Source: an uncultured Rickettsiales bacterium
GTDB taxonomy: Bacteria; Pseudomonadota; Alphaproteobacteria; Rickettsiales; Deianiraeaceae
DNA: 30,822 nt
Assembly: GCA_946544555.1 (NCBI GenBank)
Contig: CAMNMI010000001.1
Span: forward strand, 1 to 30,822
Reading direction: 5' to 3'
Part shown: positions 23,897 through 30,771 of the stretch, piece after piece
How the letters are laid out: the number at the start of each line of letters is the position of its first letter
How positions within the stretch are numbered: position 1 is the first letter of the stretch
Notes under the pieces: model-generated
The model's database searches: none
What the model saw: only the letters and a program-made list of their open reading frames with translations
What the model was told of the DNA's origin: nothing
Program-made: the position numbers and the translations under genes

Positions 23897-24214
23897 CTAT
23901 TTGTTTGTTGATTTTGTAGGTTTTGTTGAAATCTTGACTTTGCGTGCTTTTTTACTGGACTTTTTTTTAACATTTTTACCAACATTTCTGACATTAGATA
24001 CATCAATCTCTGGAAAAAAGTCAGGTTTTACAGTTTTTTCAACATTATCAACATCAAAATTCAATTTTTCAAATATCATCTGTTGAAAATGTTGTTTATA
24101 ACCGTGAATGCGACGAGTGAATTTAACCAATTTGTTAATGCAAAGTTGCCAATCCTTTGGTCCAAGAAACAGCGTAGCAACTGCAAATATGACGAAAAGT
24201 TCTACTATTGACAT
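23897..24214 (-). CDS. Sec-independent (Tat) translocase TatA/TatB-like subunit
   Basis: A 105-residue protein with the TatA/B layout: a short N-terminal membrane helix with an early Glu (MSIVELFVIFAVATLFLGP), the Gly-Pro hinge, an amphipathic helix (KDWQLCINKLVKFTRRI), and a charged, Lys-rich, probably unstructured tail. In the family, the N-terminal helix and hinge recognise and translocate folded twin-arginine substrates with TatC. The first helix without a Phe-Gly pair, and with Glu near position 5, favours TatB over TatA. tatC is not in the window. The ATG lies ~10 bp from the 3' end of tRNA-Arg, on the same strand, so it may be co-transcribed with the tRNA. Confidence 0.72.
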   Translation of the reverse strand: MSIVELFVIFAVATLFLGPKDWQLCINKLVKFTRRIHGYKQHFQQMIFEKLNFDVDNVEKTVKPDFFPEIDVSNVRNVGKNVKKKSSKKARKVKISTKPTKSTNK

Positions 24215-24224
24215 CTAAAAATGG

Positions 24225-24298
24225 TGCACTCGATGCGATTCGAACGCATGACCTACGGCTTAGAAGGCAGTTGCTCTATCCAGCTGAGCTACGAGTGC
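24225..24298 (-). tRNA. tRNA-Arg (anticodon TCT)
   Basis: A minus-strand cloverleaf. The acceptor stem is GCACTCG/CGAGTGC, discriminator A, with CCA apparently encoded next (plus 24222-24224). The D arm is GCTC...GAGC, the anticodon loop CTTCTAA and the T arm ATGCG/CGCAT. The anticodon stem ACTGC/GCCGT has a T-C mismatch at its third pair, where relatives usually have a G-C. Confidence 0.92.
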
Positions 24299-24332
24299 AT
24301 CACAAGAAGTGGATGGGAGGATTTTTTTATTT

Positions 24333-24821
24333 TCAAGTAAAATTATTGTGCCGATATGTGTATTGTATTATTCGCTGGTTATAATTAGATTTGATATTTT
24401 TGTTTTTAAATTTAGCTTTTGGAATATGTTTATGTTTGTTTATATTGTAAGCATTGTTCCTTTGAATTTTGGATGTGTTTGTTTTGTTTTTTATTGATTT
24501 GTGGTTTGCTGATTTTTCTGCCCCATTTCCAGTATTTGCTTGAATTGTTCGGTTAACGTTTATTGGTGAATTATACGGAATATAGCCAATGGTAGCCTTT
24601 TGATGGTTGCATCCAGGTTGATTTATTATAATTTGGTGATCATTTTTAACAAGTTGGTTTTCTTTTGATGGTGTTTCACTTTGATGTCCTGTTGTATATT
24701 GTTTTACACGACGGTCGCGGCGTGTGTTGTGAATGAGTGAAGCGATAGATGCAGCAATTAGGGCCAAACCAAATAGTCCGAGAAGGCCAGCCGTGATATA
24801 GAAATAAATTGTTACAACCAT
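24333..24821 (-). CDS. One-TM protein with long Asn/Lys-rich tail
   Basis: A 162-residue protein: an N-terminal membrane helix (FYITAGLLGLFGLALIAASIASLI, ~7-30), then basic RRDRRVK, then ~130 residues of Asn-, Lys-, Gln- and His-rich, probably disordered sequence. No family. It follows the window-wide pattern of a single helix, a basic cluster and a low-complexity tail. Basic residues after the helix predict a cytoplasmic tail. A TTGCAT/TAAAAT promoter (24835-24862) lies just upstream. Coding status is less certain because of the biased composition, but the frame, helix and promoter agree. Confidence 0.6.
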   Translation of the reverse strand: MVVTIYFYITAGLLGLFGLALIAASIASLIHNTRRDRRVKQYTTGHQSETPSKENQLVKNDHQIIINQPGCNHQKATIGYIPYNSPINVNRTIQANTGNGAEKSANHKSIKNKTNTSKIQRNNAYNINKHKHIPKAKFKNKNIKSNYNQRIIQYTYRHNNFT

Positions 24822-24834
24822 ATTTATGGTTTAT

Positions 24835-24862
24835 ATTTTATCAAAAAATTTATGAAATGCAA
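24835..24862 (-). promoter_or_regulatory. Promoter of the 24333-24821 gene
   Basis: On the minus strand TTGCAT, a 16-bp spacer and TAAAAT lie 13 bp before the ATG at 24821. Confidence 0.5.
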
Positions 24863-24903
24863 ATTTGTTTTAGATGATTTTTTTTGTTGTGAAAATGTTT
24901 GTT

Positions 24904-25019
24904 GCGCGGCCGCAGGCCTTGACTTGTCAAGGGCGGAGGCGGTCGGCAGCGGCCGCGCATGCCAAAGGCCCCGCACGTCCAATGGTGCAAAGTGCTTTTC
25001 GTGCGCAGGGGCTTTGGCG
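24904..25019 (+). repeat. GC-rich family A structured repeat, copy A2
   Basis: A 116-bp copy of the two-hairpin element, nearly identical to A3. Similarity continues ~20 bp beyond into AAAGACCCGCAAATTTTT. It lies between the 24333-24821 gene start and element B5, in the 434-bp gene-free stretch before 25256. Confidence 0.92.
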
Positions 25020-25079
25020 TAAAGACCCGCAAATTTTTAAATTTTTGGCTTATATTGCAACTTTTTTTCAAAACCCGTG

Positions 25080-25172
25080 TTGCGCTGCCAGAGGCCACGC
25101 CCTCGCTGTTTGCAATCTCCTCGCTCCGCTGCGCTTCACTTCGTCCAGCAAACGCGCTCCGCGCCTGCGCAA
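25080..25172. repeat. GC-rich family B repeat, copy B5
   Basis: A 93-bp element with ends TTGCGC/GCGCAA, in the same orientation as B4. It contains GAGGCCACGCCCTCGC and AAACGCGCTCCGCGCC, with a diverged middle. It lies 60 bp after A2, the only place where A and B are adjacent. Confidence 0.8.
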
Positions 25173-25204
25173 AGTATATTTTTCCTATACTAAAAACTTA
25201 TTTC

Positions 25205-25232
25205 TTGCAACTTTATAAATTTTTAATAAAAT
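25205..25232 (+). promoter_or_regulatory. Promoter of the 25256 gene
   Basis: TTGCAA (25205-25210), a 16-bp spacer and TAAAAT (25227-25232) lie 23 bp before ATG 25256. It supports this start over the long open frame that begins in repeat A2. Confidence 0.55.
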
Positions 25233-25255
25233 TTAATAGTATTAAAGTTTATTTT

Positions 25256-26203
25256 ATGGAAAGTAGTAACAAAAAAAACATTGAAGAAAAACAAATCAAA
25301 ATTTATGTAAAAAATGGTTCAGTTTTATATGATAAATTTAACAAATTAGCAAAAGAACATAATTACACGGATGCAATAGCATTTATAGAAAAAGAAATCA
25401 GCAAATCATTGCATATTATGGATGAGTATTCATTGGATGCTGGTACTTGTAAAGTAGAAAAAATAGGTAATAAAAAACAAATTTATATAGAATGGCCAGA
25501 AAATAAACAAAATGAGAAACTGAGTATTGTATTCAGTCATGGCCACAATAATCCTCCTGAATATATTTTAAAAAATATAAGTATTGACGATTTAAAAAAT
25601 GAAGCAGAAAAGATCATGCCAAAAACCTGTAAAATAAGTTGCAGGACAGCTCCAGGAAAACAACCAAGTATTAGAGTTCAATTTCCTGATGATAATAAAG
25701 TGACATTCTATCAAGACGGTTGGGTAAACGGTAAAAACAGTTCAATACATATTCATCAAAACTCACCAATTAAAGAGACAGATGACTTTAAGATTTATAG
25801 CGTTGGACAAGGAGATGATGCGGTTGAAATTAGTTATAGAAAAACAGGAAATAAAAGTATAAGAATTACAAATAAAAACGGTGACGGAATATGCATATAC
25901 CCAGATTTATATATCAATCCTGTAAAAAACGGCCACATGACGAAGCAAGGAAGTCAAAAAATCAATTGTAATCTTTTTGAGTTTATAGAAAACAACTTTT
26001 TTAAAGTAAATTATAATAAAAACAAATCTGTTTTGAAAAAGCCAATTCAGAATGCGTCCCATAATGTACCACAACAGTATCAATTCCAGAGCGGAATAAA
26101 TAACCCATTTAACAACCAACCAAGCAATATAATCCAAAACGCACCTAATAACAGTATGCTCTATTCATTAAATGAAACCAATGAATTTACAATAAATCTG
26201 TAA
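25256..26203 (+). CDS. Unknown 315-aa AT-rich orphan gene
   Basis: No family recognised. The product from ATG 25256 starts MESSNKKNIEEKQIKIYVKNG and has no signal peptide or membrane helix. Residues ~130-230 show two similar beta-rich stretches (PSIRVQFPDDNKVTFYQDGWVNG and KSIRITNKNGDGICIYPDLYINP), suggesting an internal duplication. The last ~60 residues are Asn/Gln-rich and probably disordered (QYQFQSGINNPFNNQPSN). Strong Lys/Asn/Ile codon bias makes it one of the most AT-rich genes here. The frame is open further back through B5 and A2, but that part is repeat-derived. It is bounded by A2 and B5 upstream and by B6 five bases after the stop. Confidence 0.65.
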   Translation: MESSNKKNIEEKQIKIYVKNGSVLYDKFNKLAKEHNYTDAIAFIEKEISKSLHIMDEYSLDAGTCKVEKIGNKKQIYIEWPENKQNEKLSIVFSHGHNNPPEYILKNISIDDLKNEAEKIMPKTCKISCRTAPGKQPSIRVQFPDDNKVTFYQDGWVNGKNSSIHIHQNSPIKETDDFKIYSVGQGDDAVEISYRKTGNKSIRITNKNGDGICIYPDLYINPVKNGHMTKQGSQKINCNLFEFIENNFFKVNYNKNKSVLKKPIQNASHNVPQQYQFQSGINNPFNNQPSNIIQNAPNNSMLYSLNETNEFTINL

Positions 26204-26207
26204 AAGT

Positions 26208-26303
26208 GTGTTGCGGAGCGCGGAGCGCGTTTGGCCGCCGAGCGGAGCGAGGGGGAGCGTAGCGGTGCCAAACGGCGAGGGCGTGGCCTCGGGTCCGCAA
26301 CAC
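26208..26303. repeat. GC-rich family B repeat, copy B6
   Basis: A 96-bp element with perfect 10-bp inverted ends GTGTTGCGGA/TCCGCAACAC, in the same orientation as B3. It contains GCGGAGCGCGTTTGGCCG and ACGGCGAGGGCGTGGCC. It lies between two convergent stop codons, five bases from one and six from the other. Confidence 0.85.
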
Positions 26304-26309
26304 AAAAAG

Positions 26310-27530
26310 CTAATCTCCCTTAGCCAGCAATCTGCTACCGTATTTTACAACTGCAAAGCCAAACACAACAAGCGGCAAGACCAACAAAATTGCACCAATG
26401 TGGTAGGAAATATATTTCGCTACAAACCCAATAAACATTGTGGCAATCACATTTATAATAGTCGCCAAAGACATTGAAACAGAGATTGCGCTGCCTCTGA
26501 TTTTTTTGTTAGAATAGTGCTCAAACCTGCGTTCCACTGACACTTCAATCGTGGAGAAAGTTGCACACATTGCAAAGCATGACAGCACAAACAAATATGG
26601 TGAGTAAATTATAACCGCAAACAAGGTTGCCACCAGTTCTGCTGCATTAATAATAAAACATTTCTTCAATGAAATGCCGTTTGGAAGTATTGTAATTGGT
26701 ATTAGCGTACTTGCTGTCATAATGATCGTCAGAATTGTTGTATATGTTGCAACTTGCACGTCATTCCATCCCATATCAAGCAACAGCATGTGCCCTATTA
26801 TTGCTGCCAAAGGCCATGTTATGAAGTTCAGCACGCCATAAAAAGATAGCAGCCACGTGAACATTTTGCTTTTCTTGACGCACTCTGCAACTGACAAAAT
26901 AATCTCTTTTGTGCTGGCCAATTTAAACTCCTTGAATAACCCTGTTTTGTTGCTTGGAATAAACTTCACGACTGCTGCCAGAGCTGCAATTTTCAGCATA
27001 ATACTCACAACCACCAAGACATTATACCCGTGATTTTTCAACAGAATTGCGGAAACGCTTGACGCAATCGTCAGTGCAATATCCCAGGAAAAGTAATATT
27101 CTGCGGTTGTTCTGCCGTAAATATGCAACTTATCATGAACGCTCAATGTGTTGTAGATATATGATGAATATTTTCCATAAGTTATTCCATACGAAATTCC
27201 TATAAACATCATGGAAATGACAACGTTTGTAAATGTTGGGTTTAACAGCAAAACCAGTGAAATAATGTCAACAACTCGCCCGAATACGAATGTTGTTCGT
27301 GGGCCAAATCTGTCAAAAATTATCCCTCCAATGAATGTGAAAATGAAACGAAATACCTCCTTCAATGAGATAAGCGCCGAGATTTTCACGGGTGAAAATT
27401 CCAATGACTTGATAAATGGCACAAGCATGACACTAATCAGCGAGACATTTAGCATGCCGTATATTGTATTTCCCAGCCAAAAATGCGGTATGTTGAACTC
27501 TTTTTGTTCTTTTTTCTTGAAGAAAAGCAT
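26310..27530 (-). CDS. Major facilitator superfamily transporter
   Basis: A 406-residue protein with about 12 hydrophobic helices (for example MLNVSLISVMLVPFI, FIFTFIGGIIFDRFGPRTTFVFGRVVDIISLVLLL, LLSFYGVLNFITWPLAAIIGHMLLL, IGAILLVLPLVVFGFAVV). The loop between helices 2 and 3 carries GGIIFDRFGPRTTFVFGR, a clear form of the MFS motif A (G.laDr.GrR). A basic central loop (KFIPSNKTGLFKEFKLASTKE) separates the two halves. The substrate cannot be inferred. Topology predicts an inner-membrane carrier of normal length. It ends next to element B6 and starts ~50 bp from element A3. Confidence 0.88.
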   Translation of the reverse strand: MLFFKKKEQKEFNIPHFWLGNTIYGMLNVSLISVMLVPFIKSLEFSPVKISALISLKEVFRFIFTFIGGIIFDRFGPRTTFVFGRVVDIISLVLLLNPTFTNVVISMMFIGISYGITYGKYSSYIYNTLSVHDKLHIYGRTTAEYYFSWDIALTIASSVSAILLKNHGYNVLVVVSIMLKIAALAAVVKFIPSNKTGLFKEFKLASTKEIILSVAECVKKSKMFTWLLSFYGVLNFITWPLAAIIGHMLLLDMGWNDVQVATYTTILTIIMTASTLIPITILPNGISLKKCFIINAAELVATLFAVIIYSPYLFVLSCFAMCATFSTIEVSVERRFEHYSNKKIRGSAISVSMSLATIINVIATMFIGFVAKYISYHIGAILLVLPLVVFGFAVVKYGSRLLAKGD

Positions 27531-27579
27531 GACTTCAAACTACTGGATGAATTTATTTGTCAATGTAATTTTTTTTGTT

Positions 27580-27695
27580 GCGCGGCCGCAGGCCTTGACT
27601 TGTCAAGGGCGGAGGTGGTCGGCAGCGGCCGCGCATGCCAAAGACCCCGCACGTCCAATGGTGCAAAGTGCTTTTCGTGCGCAGGGGCTTTGGCG
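27580..27695 (+). repeat. GC-rich family A structured repeat, copy A3
   Basis: A 116-bp copy, nearly identical to A2 including the downstream AAAGACCCGCAAATTTTT. Like A1 and A2 it directly follows a TTTTTTTTGTTG-like tract. It lies between the divergently placed MFS start and the 3' end of the 27761 gene. Confidence 0.92.
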
Positions 27696-27760
27696 TAAAG
27701 ACCCGCAAATTTTTTTCAAAACATTTCAACATTGTCAAACTTTCTCAAAAATTACTGATA

Positions 27761-28720
27761 TCATGAACTATCAAACCTATGTCTTCCAAATTCATGTCTT
27801 CTATTCCATCTTATCAATTTTTTTAGTTGTTTTTGAGTGGCTTCTTGTTTTTCCTTTTCTAATTTATAAATCAGGTTATTAAACTCCTTCGTCTCTTCTT
27901 CTGTCAGCGCCACAGGGCCAATGTTTTGTGGCAATTCATCTTGTTCAGAGTTCTTTTTGAATTGTTCATATGCTTTCTTGTATTCACTAAACGCAGTTTT
28001 TTCTTCTTTGTCTTCAACTTTTGGTCTGTGTTCTATGATAATTTCAGGATGCTTTTGACCAGCTTCACTGTCTTTTGGGTTACCAATTTTGTTTTCAAAT
28101 TTCTTTGCGAACTCTTCCATGTTAACGGAACTGTTAGGTGTAAATGTTCCAAATGTAGAAGCTAATTCTGGAACTGACAGTTTTTTGAGTTTTATATCAT
28201 CTATTTTATCCCGATAATAATCCCTACATCGTGCTTCGTTGTCAAATAGGCCGGCGTCATCTCGTGTATAAGCCGCAAAGTCATGCACATAATCCAATCC
28301 AAGATTTCTTATCATCTCACCAATAATAAGTGCCTCTTTGTCTGACATATATTCTACTTTATATTTTTCTTCTTTGTCTGGAACAATCTCCATACCTGCG
28401 CTCTCCGCTGTTGCTTTTATGCGATTTAATATAATTGTTGCATAAGCTATTGCTTGCAGGACACTGACTTTTCGTCCGCATATCAATGAAAACACATGCA
28501 TAAGTCGGTCTCTATTTGTCATCTCTTCCTGAAACATTTCTATATCGCTATAGTTTTCGTATAAATCCTTTATATCCAAATGACCCATGACATAATCACA
28601 GGCATCTATAACCTTGTTGCATATGGTAAATGCCTTTTGTAAAGCAATCTCCATGTTTAGCTTTGGTTTTTCCACCACAGCATCATTTCCATCGTAGTTG
28701 TAGATAATCTTTACAGTCAT
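27761..28720 (-). CDS. Unknown 319-aa soluble protein
   Basis: No family recognised. The first ~190 residues look globular and alpha-helical (IALQKAFTICNKVIDACDYVMGHL, LIIGEMIRNLGLDYVHDFAAYTRDD). The C-terminal third is highly charged, with probable coiled coil (EEKTAFSEYKKAYEQFKKNSEQD, EETKEFNNLIYKLEKEKQEATQKQLKKL) and a basic end RWNRRHEFGRHRF. No signal peptide or membrane segment. It is divergent from the 28815 one-TM protein across a 94-bp gap, so the two may be co-regulated. The ATG at 28720 follows a purine-rich TTGAGGAG-like stretch on the complementary strand only, so ribosome binding is not obvious. Confidence 0.68.
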   Translation of the reverse strand: MTVKIIYNYDGNDAVVEKPKLNMEIALQKAFTICNKVIDACDYVMGHLDIKDLYENYSDIEMFQEEMTNRDRLMHVFSLICGRKVSVLQAIAYATIILNRIKATAESAGMEIVPDKEEKYKVEYMSDKEALIIGEMIRNLGLDYVHDFAAYTRDDAGLFDNEARCRDYYRDKIDDIKLKKLSVPELASTFGTFTPNSSVNMEEFAKKFENKIGNPKDSEAGQKHPEIIIEHRPKVEDKEEKTAFSEYKKAYEQFKKNSEQDELPQNIGPVALTEEETKEFNNLIYKLEKEKQEATQKQLKKLIRWNRRHEFGRHRFDSS

Positions 28721-28780
28721 TTCGTTGAGGAGAATATTGGGTGGAAGTGAAAGTGGGAAGATAGAAAAATAAAAAATTTC

Positions 28781-28808
28781 TTGATTGCTTTTCTAAAACT
28801 GCTATAAT
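28781..28808 (+). promoter_or_regulatory. Sigma70 promoter of the 28815 gene
   Basis: TTGATT (28781-28786), a 16-bp spacer and a perfect TATAAT (28803-28808) end 6 bp before the ATG. The AAGGA between them could be a Shine-Dalgarno only if transcription began unusually close to the -10 box. A leaderless message is the simpler reading. Confidence 0.7.
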
Positions 28809-28814
28809 AAGGAT

Positions 28815-30149
28815 ATGGCAGATACACAAACAACAACACAGGCCGACAAAAATAATTTGTCCGGCGGCCAAATTGCTCTTATTATAATTGGATGTATATT
28901 AGTAATTGGTCTTGTGGCGTTATTCGTTGCTTGGTTGGTGGGTGATAAGAAAAAGAAGAAAAGTGGCGTCAAAACAAACACAATACAAATTGGTGGGCCA
29001 GTTAATCATGATATAAAGAAACAGAACAATGTTGCAAAAACTCCAACACCACAACCAGTACGGGCATCTGTAGTGCGTCGTTATGAAACAGTTGCTGCTC
29101 CAACCGCAGGTGTGATACCGACAGAAGAAGAATTAGGATATATTTCTTCAGAAGAAACAGAAGAACAACCTGATATGTATGAAAAACTTGGTTTGTTGGC
29201 TGGAATACTGAATGAGAAACCAAAGGAAAAAACAGAAGAACCTGAAAAAAAAGAAGGACCTGAAAAAAAAGAAGGAAAAAATGAGGAGGAAAAACAGAAA
29301 AAAGAAGAGCCAGACAAAAATGAGAAACCAAAGGAGGAAAACGAGAAACCAAAGGAGGAAAACGAAGAAAAAGCAAAGAAAGAAGATGACATAAAGGAAA
29401 ACAACGATAAACAAGTGGCCAAAGAAAACACAGAAGACGATGAAGAGCTGGATGTAGATGCAAAAGCACCACCATTTGCTGATGTAGGGCCTGGTAAAAT
29501 TTCCAATCCAGATGACAAAATTTCCAATCCCGATGACAAAAAAAACGGCCCAGAAAAACAACAATATGACGATTTAGTAGAAGACGACCCTGCGCTCAAG
29601 CAACTCTTTGGAATGATTGGTCTTAACGGGGGTAATGGTATTAATCAAACACCGGGGCCTTCTAAAAACAAACAATTTGGTAATTTAGGTAATATGCCAG
29701 GTATGCCAAAACAAATGGGACCAAACATGCCAATGCAAGCAACCAAACCACCATTTGATAATCCAATGCAAAAATCAGACGGTGGTCTTCCAATGCAAAA
29801 ATCAGGCGGCGGTCTTTTGGGTGCAGGTGGTTTTTCTAATACAAATCAGTCATCACCAGAAATGTTTAATGGTGGACAAAACAACGGCTTTCAAAATGTA
29901 CCTGCAAATATGGTACCTCCTCCACCAATGCCAAGTTTTAATCCATCAATGAATGCTGCTCCTGGACCATCTCAAAATGGTAATCCAACGATGCAGGATA
30001 ATCGAGGACATAATAATGACAATGGTGCAGATTTTTCATTCTCGGAGACAGAGGAACCACCAGTACAACCAAACAACAATCAATCAAAAATAAATTTGGG
30101 AATACAAAATAAATGCAACTGCCCGTCTTGCACTGGTGGCGGAAATTAG
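28815..30149 (+). CDS. One-TM protein with long acidic and Pro/Asn/Gly-rich repetitive tail
   Basis: A 444-residue protein: ~20 polar residues, one membrane helix (IALIIIGCILVIGLVALFVAWLV, ~23-45), a KKKKK cluster, then a long low-complexity tail. The tail has a Glu/Lys-rich block with tandem repeats (PEKKEG twice, EKPKEEN twice), ISNPDDK twice, and a Pro/Met/Gly/Asn-rich block (PMQKSGGGL-type twice). It ends in a cysteine motif KCNCPSCTGGGN. No family recognised. Charge distribution predicts N-out/C-in topology. The repeats correspond to exact or near-exact DNA duplications, so length probably varies between strains. Its stop lies 5 bp from the convergent infC stop. Confidence 0.78.
   Translation: MADTQTTTQADKNNLSGGQIALIIIGCILVIGLVALFVAWLVGDKKKKKSGVKTNTIQIGGPVNHDIKKQNNVAKTPTPQPVRASVVRRYETVAAPTAGVIPTEEELGYISSEETEEQPDMYEKLGLLAGILNEKPKEKTEEPEKKEGPEKKEGKNEEEKQKKEEPDKNEKPKEENEKPKEENEEKAKKEDDIKENNDKQVAKENTEDDEELDVDAKAPPFADVGPGKISNPDDKISNPDDKKNGPEKQQYDDLVEDDPALKQLFGMIGLNGGNGINQTPGPSKNKQFGNLGNMPGMPKQMGPNMPMQATKPPFDNPMQKSDGGLPMQKSGGGLLGAGGFSNTNQSSPEMFNGGQNNGFQNVPANMVPPPPMPSFNPSMNAAPGPSQNGNPTMQDNRGHNNDNGADFSFSETEEPPVQPNNNQSKINLGIQNKCNCPSCTGGGN
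29241..29537 (+). repeat. In-frame tandem duplications within the 28815 gene
   Basis: Three short tandem repeats, each two units: 18 bp at 29241-29276 (PEKKEG), 21 bp at 29322-29363 (EKPKEEN) and 21 bp at 29496-29537 (ISNPDDK). A further 27-bp pair lies at 29763-29816. All units are multiples of three, so the frame is kept. Confidence 0.85.
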
Positions 30150-30154
30150 TGATC

Positions 30155-30691
30155 CTATCTACACATAGCAACAATTTTGCGGCCAGTCATCTTTGGCTCA
30201 TCAATGGATTTGCAGTGCGGTTTTAATGTCTCGCAGATTTTATTCATTAGCTCCATTGCGAAATCAGTTCTTTGCATATCACGACCTTTGAGTTGCATGA
30301 CAATCAGGACTGTATTTTTTTCCTCTAAAAATCCGATTGCACGGTTAATTTTTACATCCAAATCGTTCTTCTCAATGTGAATTGAAAATTGAACCTCTTT
30401 TGTTTTTTTAGTGCCTTTGTTATTGCCTTTCTGTTTTTTCTGCTGTTCGTATTTGAACTTTCCGTAATCACAAATTTTACAAACTGGTGGCACAGCATTT
30501 GGTGAAACATTTACCAACTCCAAGCCGGCTTCTTTTGCCCGATGCAAGGCCTCTTGCGTAGGCACAACGCCAACCATGTCTCCATTTTCATCAATTAAAC
30601 GAACTTCACGGATAGAAAACCAATTTGTTTTCTGACGTCCATCTTGCCTTTGATCGTTTCTGCGATCTGGCCTGTTGTAATAACGTACCAC
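30155..30691 (-). CDS. infC: Translation initiation factor IF-3
   Basis: A 178-residue IF-3, which binds the 30S subunit and checks start-codon/initiator tRNA pairing. The N-domain reads REVRLIDENGDMVGVVPTQEALHRAKEAGLELVNVSPNAVPPVCKICDYGKFKYEQQKKQK. The basic linker follows, then the C-domain VQFSIHIEKNDLDVKINRAIGFLEEKNTVLIVMQLKGRDMQRTDFAMELMNKI. The start is GTG, with an in-frame TAA two codons upstream, so no other start fits. Rare start codons are the known basis of IF-3 autoregulation (AUU in enterobacteria). No Shine-Dalgarno is seen. rpmI and rplT, the usual neighbours, are absent downstream. Confidence 0.96.
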   Translation of the reverse strand: MVRYYNRPDRRNDQRQDGRQKTNWFSIREVRLIDENGDMVGVVPTQEALHRAKEAGLELVNVSPNAVPPVCKICDYGKFKYEQQKKQKGNNKGTKKTKEVQFSIHIEKNDLDVKINRAIGFLEEKNTVLIVMQLKGRDMQRTDFAMELMNKICETLKPHCKSIDEPKMTGRKIVAMCR

Positions 30692-30771
30692 TAATTAATA
30701 AATAAAACTTAACTCGCGCGGTGAATATTACGGTTTTTTTTAAAATGCAAGAGGGAAGTTTGAGAGGTTTT

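Noticed and set aside
24959..25255. Open frame through A2 and B5 joined to the 25256 gene
   Set aside because: It is composed of repeat DNA and lies upstream of a well-placed promoter at 25205-25232, so ATG 25256 is preferred.
13953..26303. Family B elements as classic Rho-independent terminators
   Set aside because: They lack a consistent T-run after the hairpin and occur in both orientations. Terminator function remains possible but is not shown.
29002..29599. Long minus-strand frames opposite the 28815 gene (Ser/Phe- and Phe/Leu-rich)
   Set aside because: They are antisense shadows of the Glu/Lys-rich repeats and have no domain or start context.
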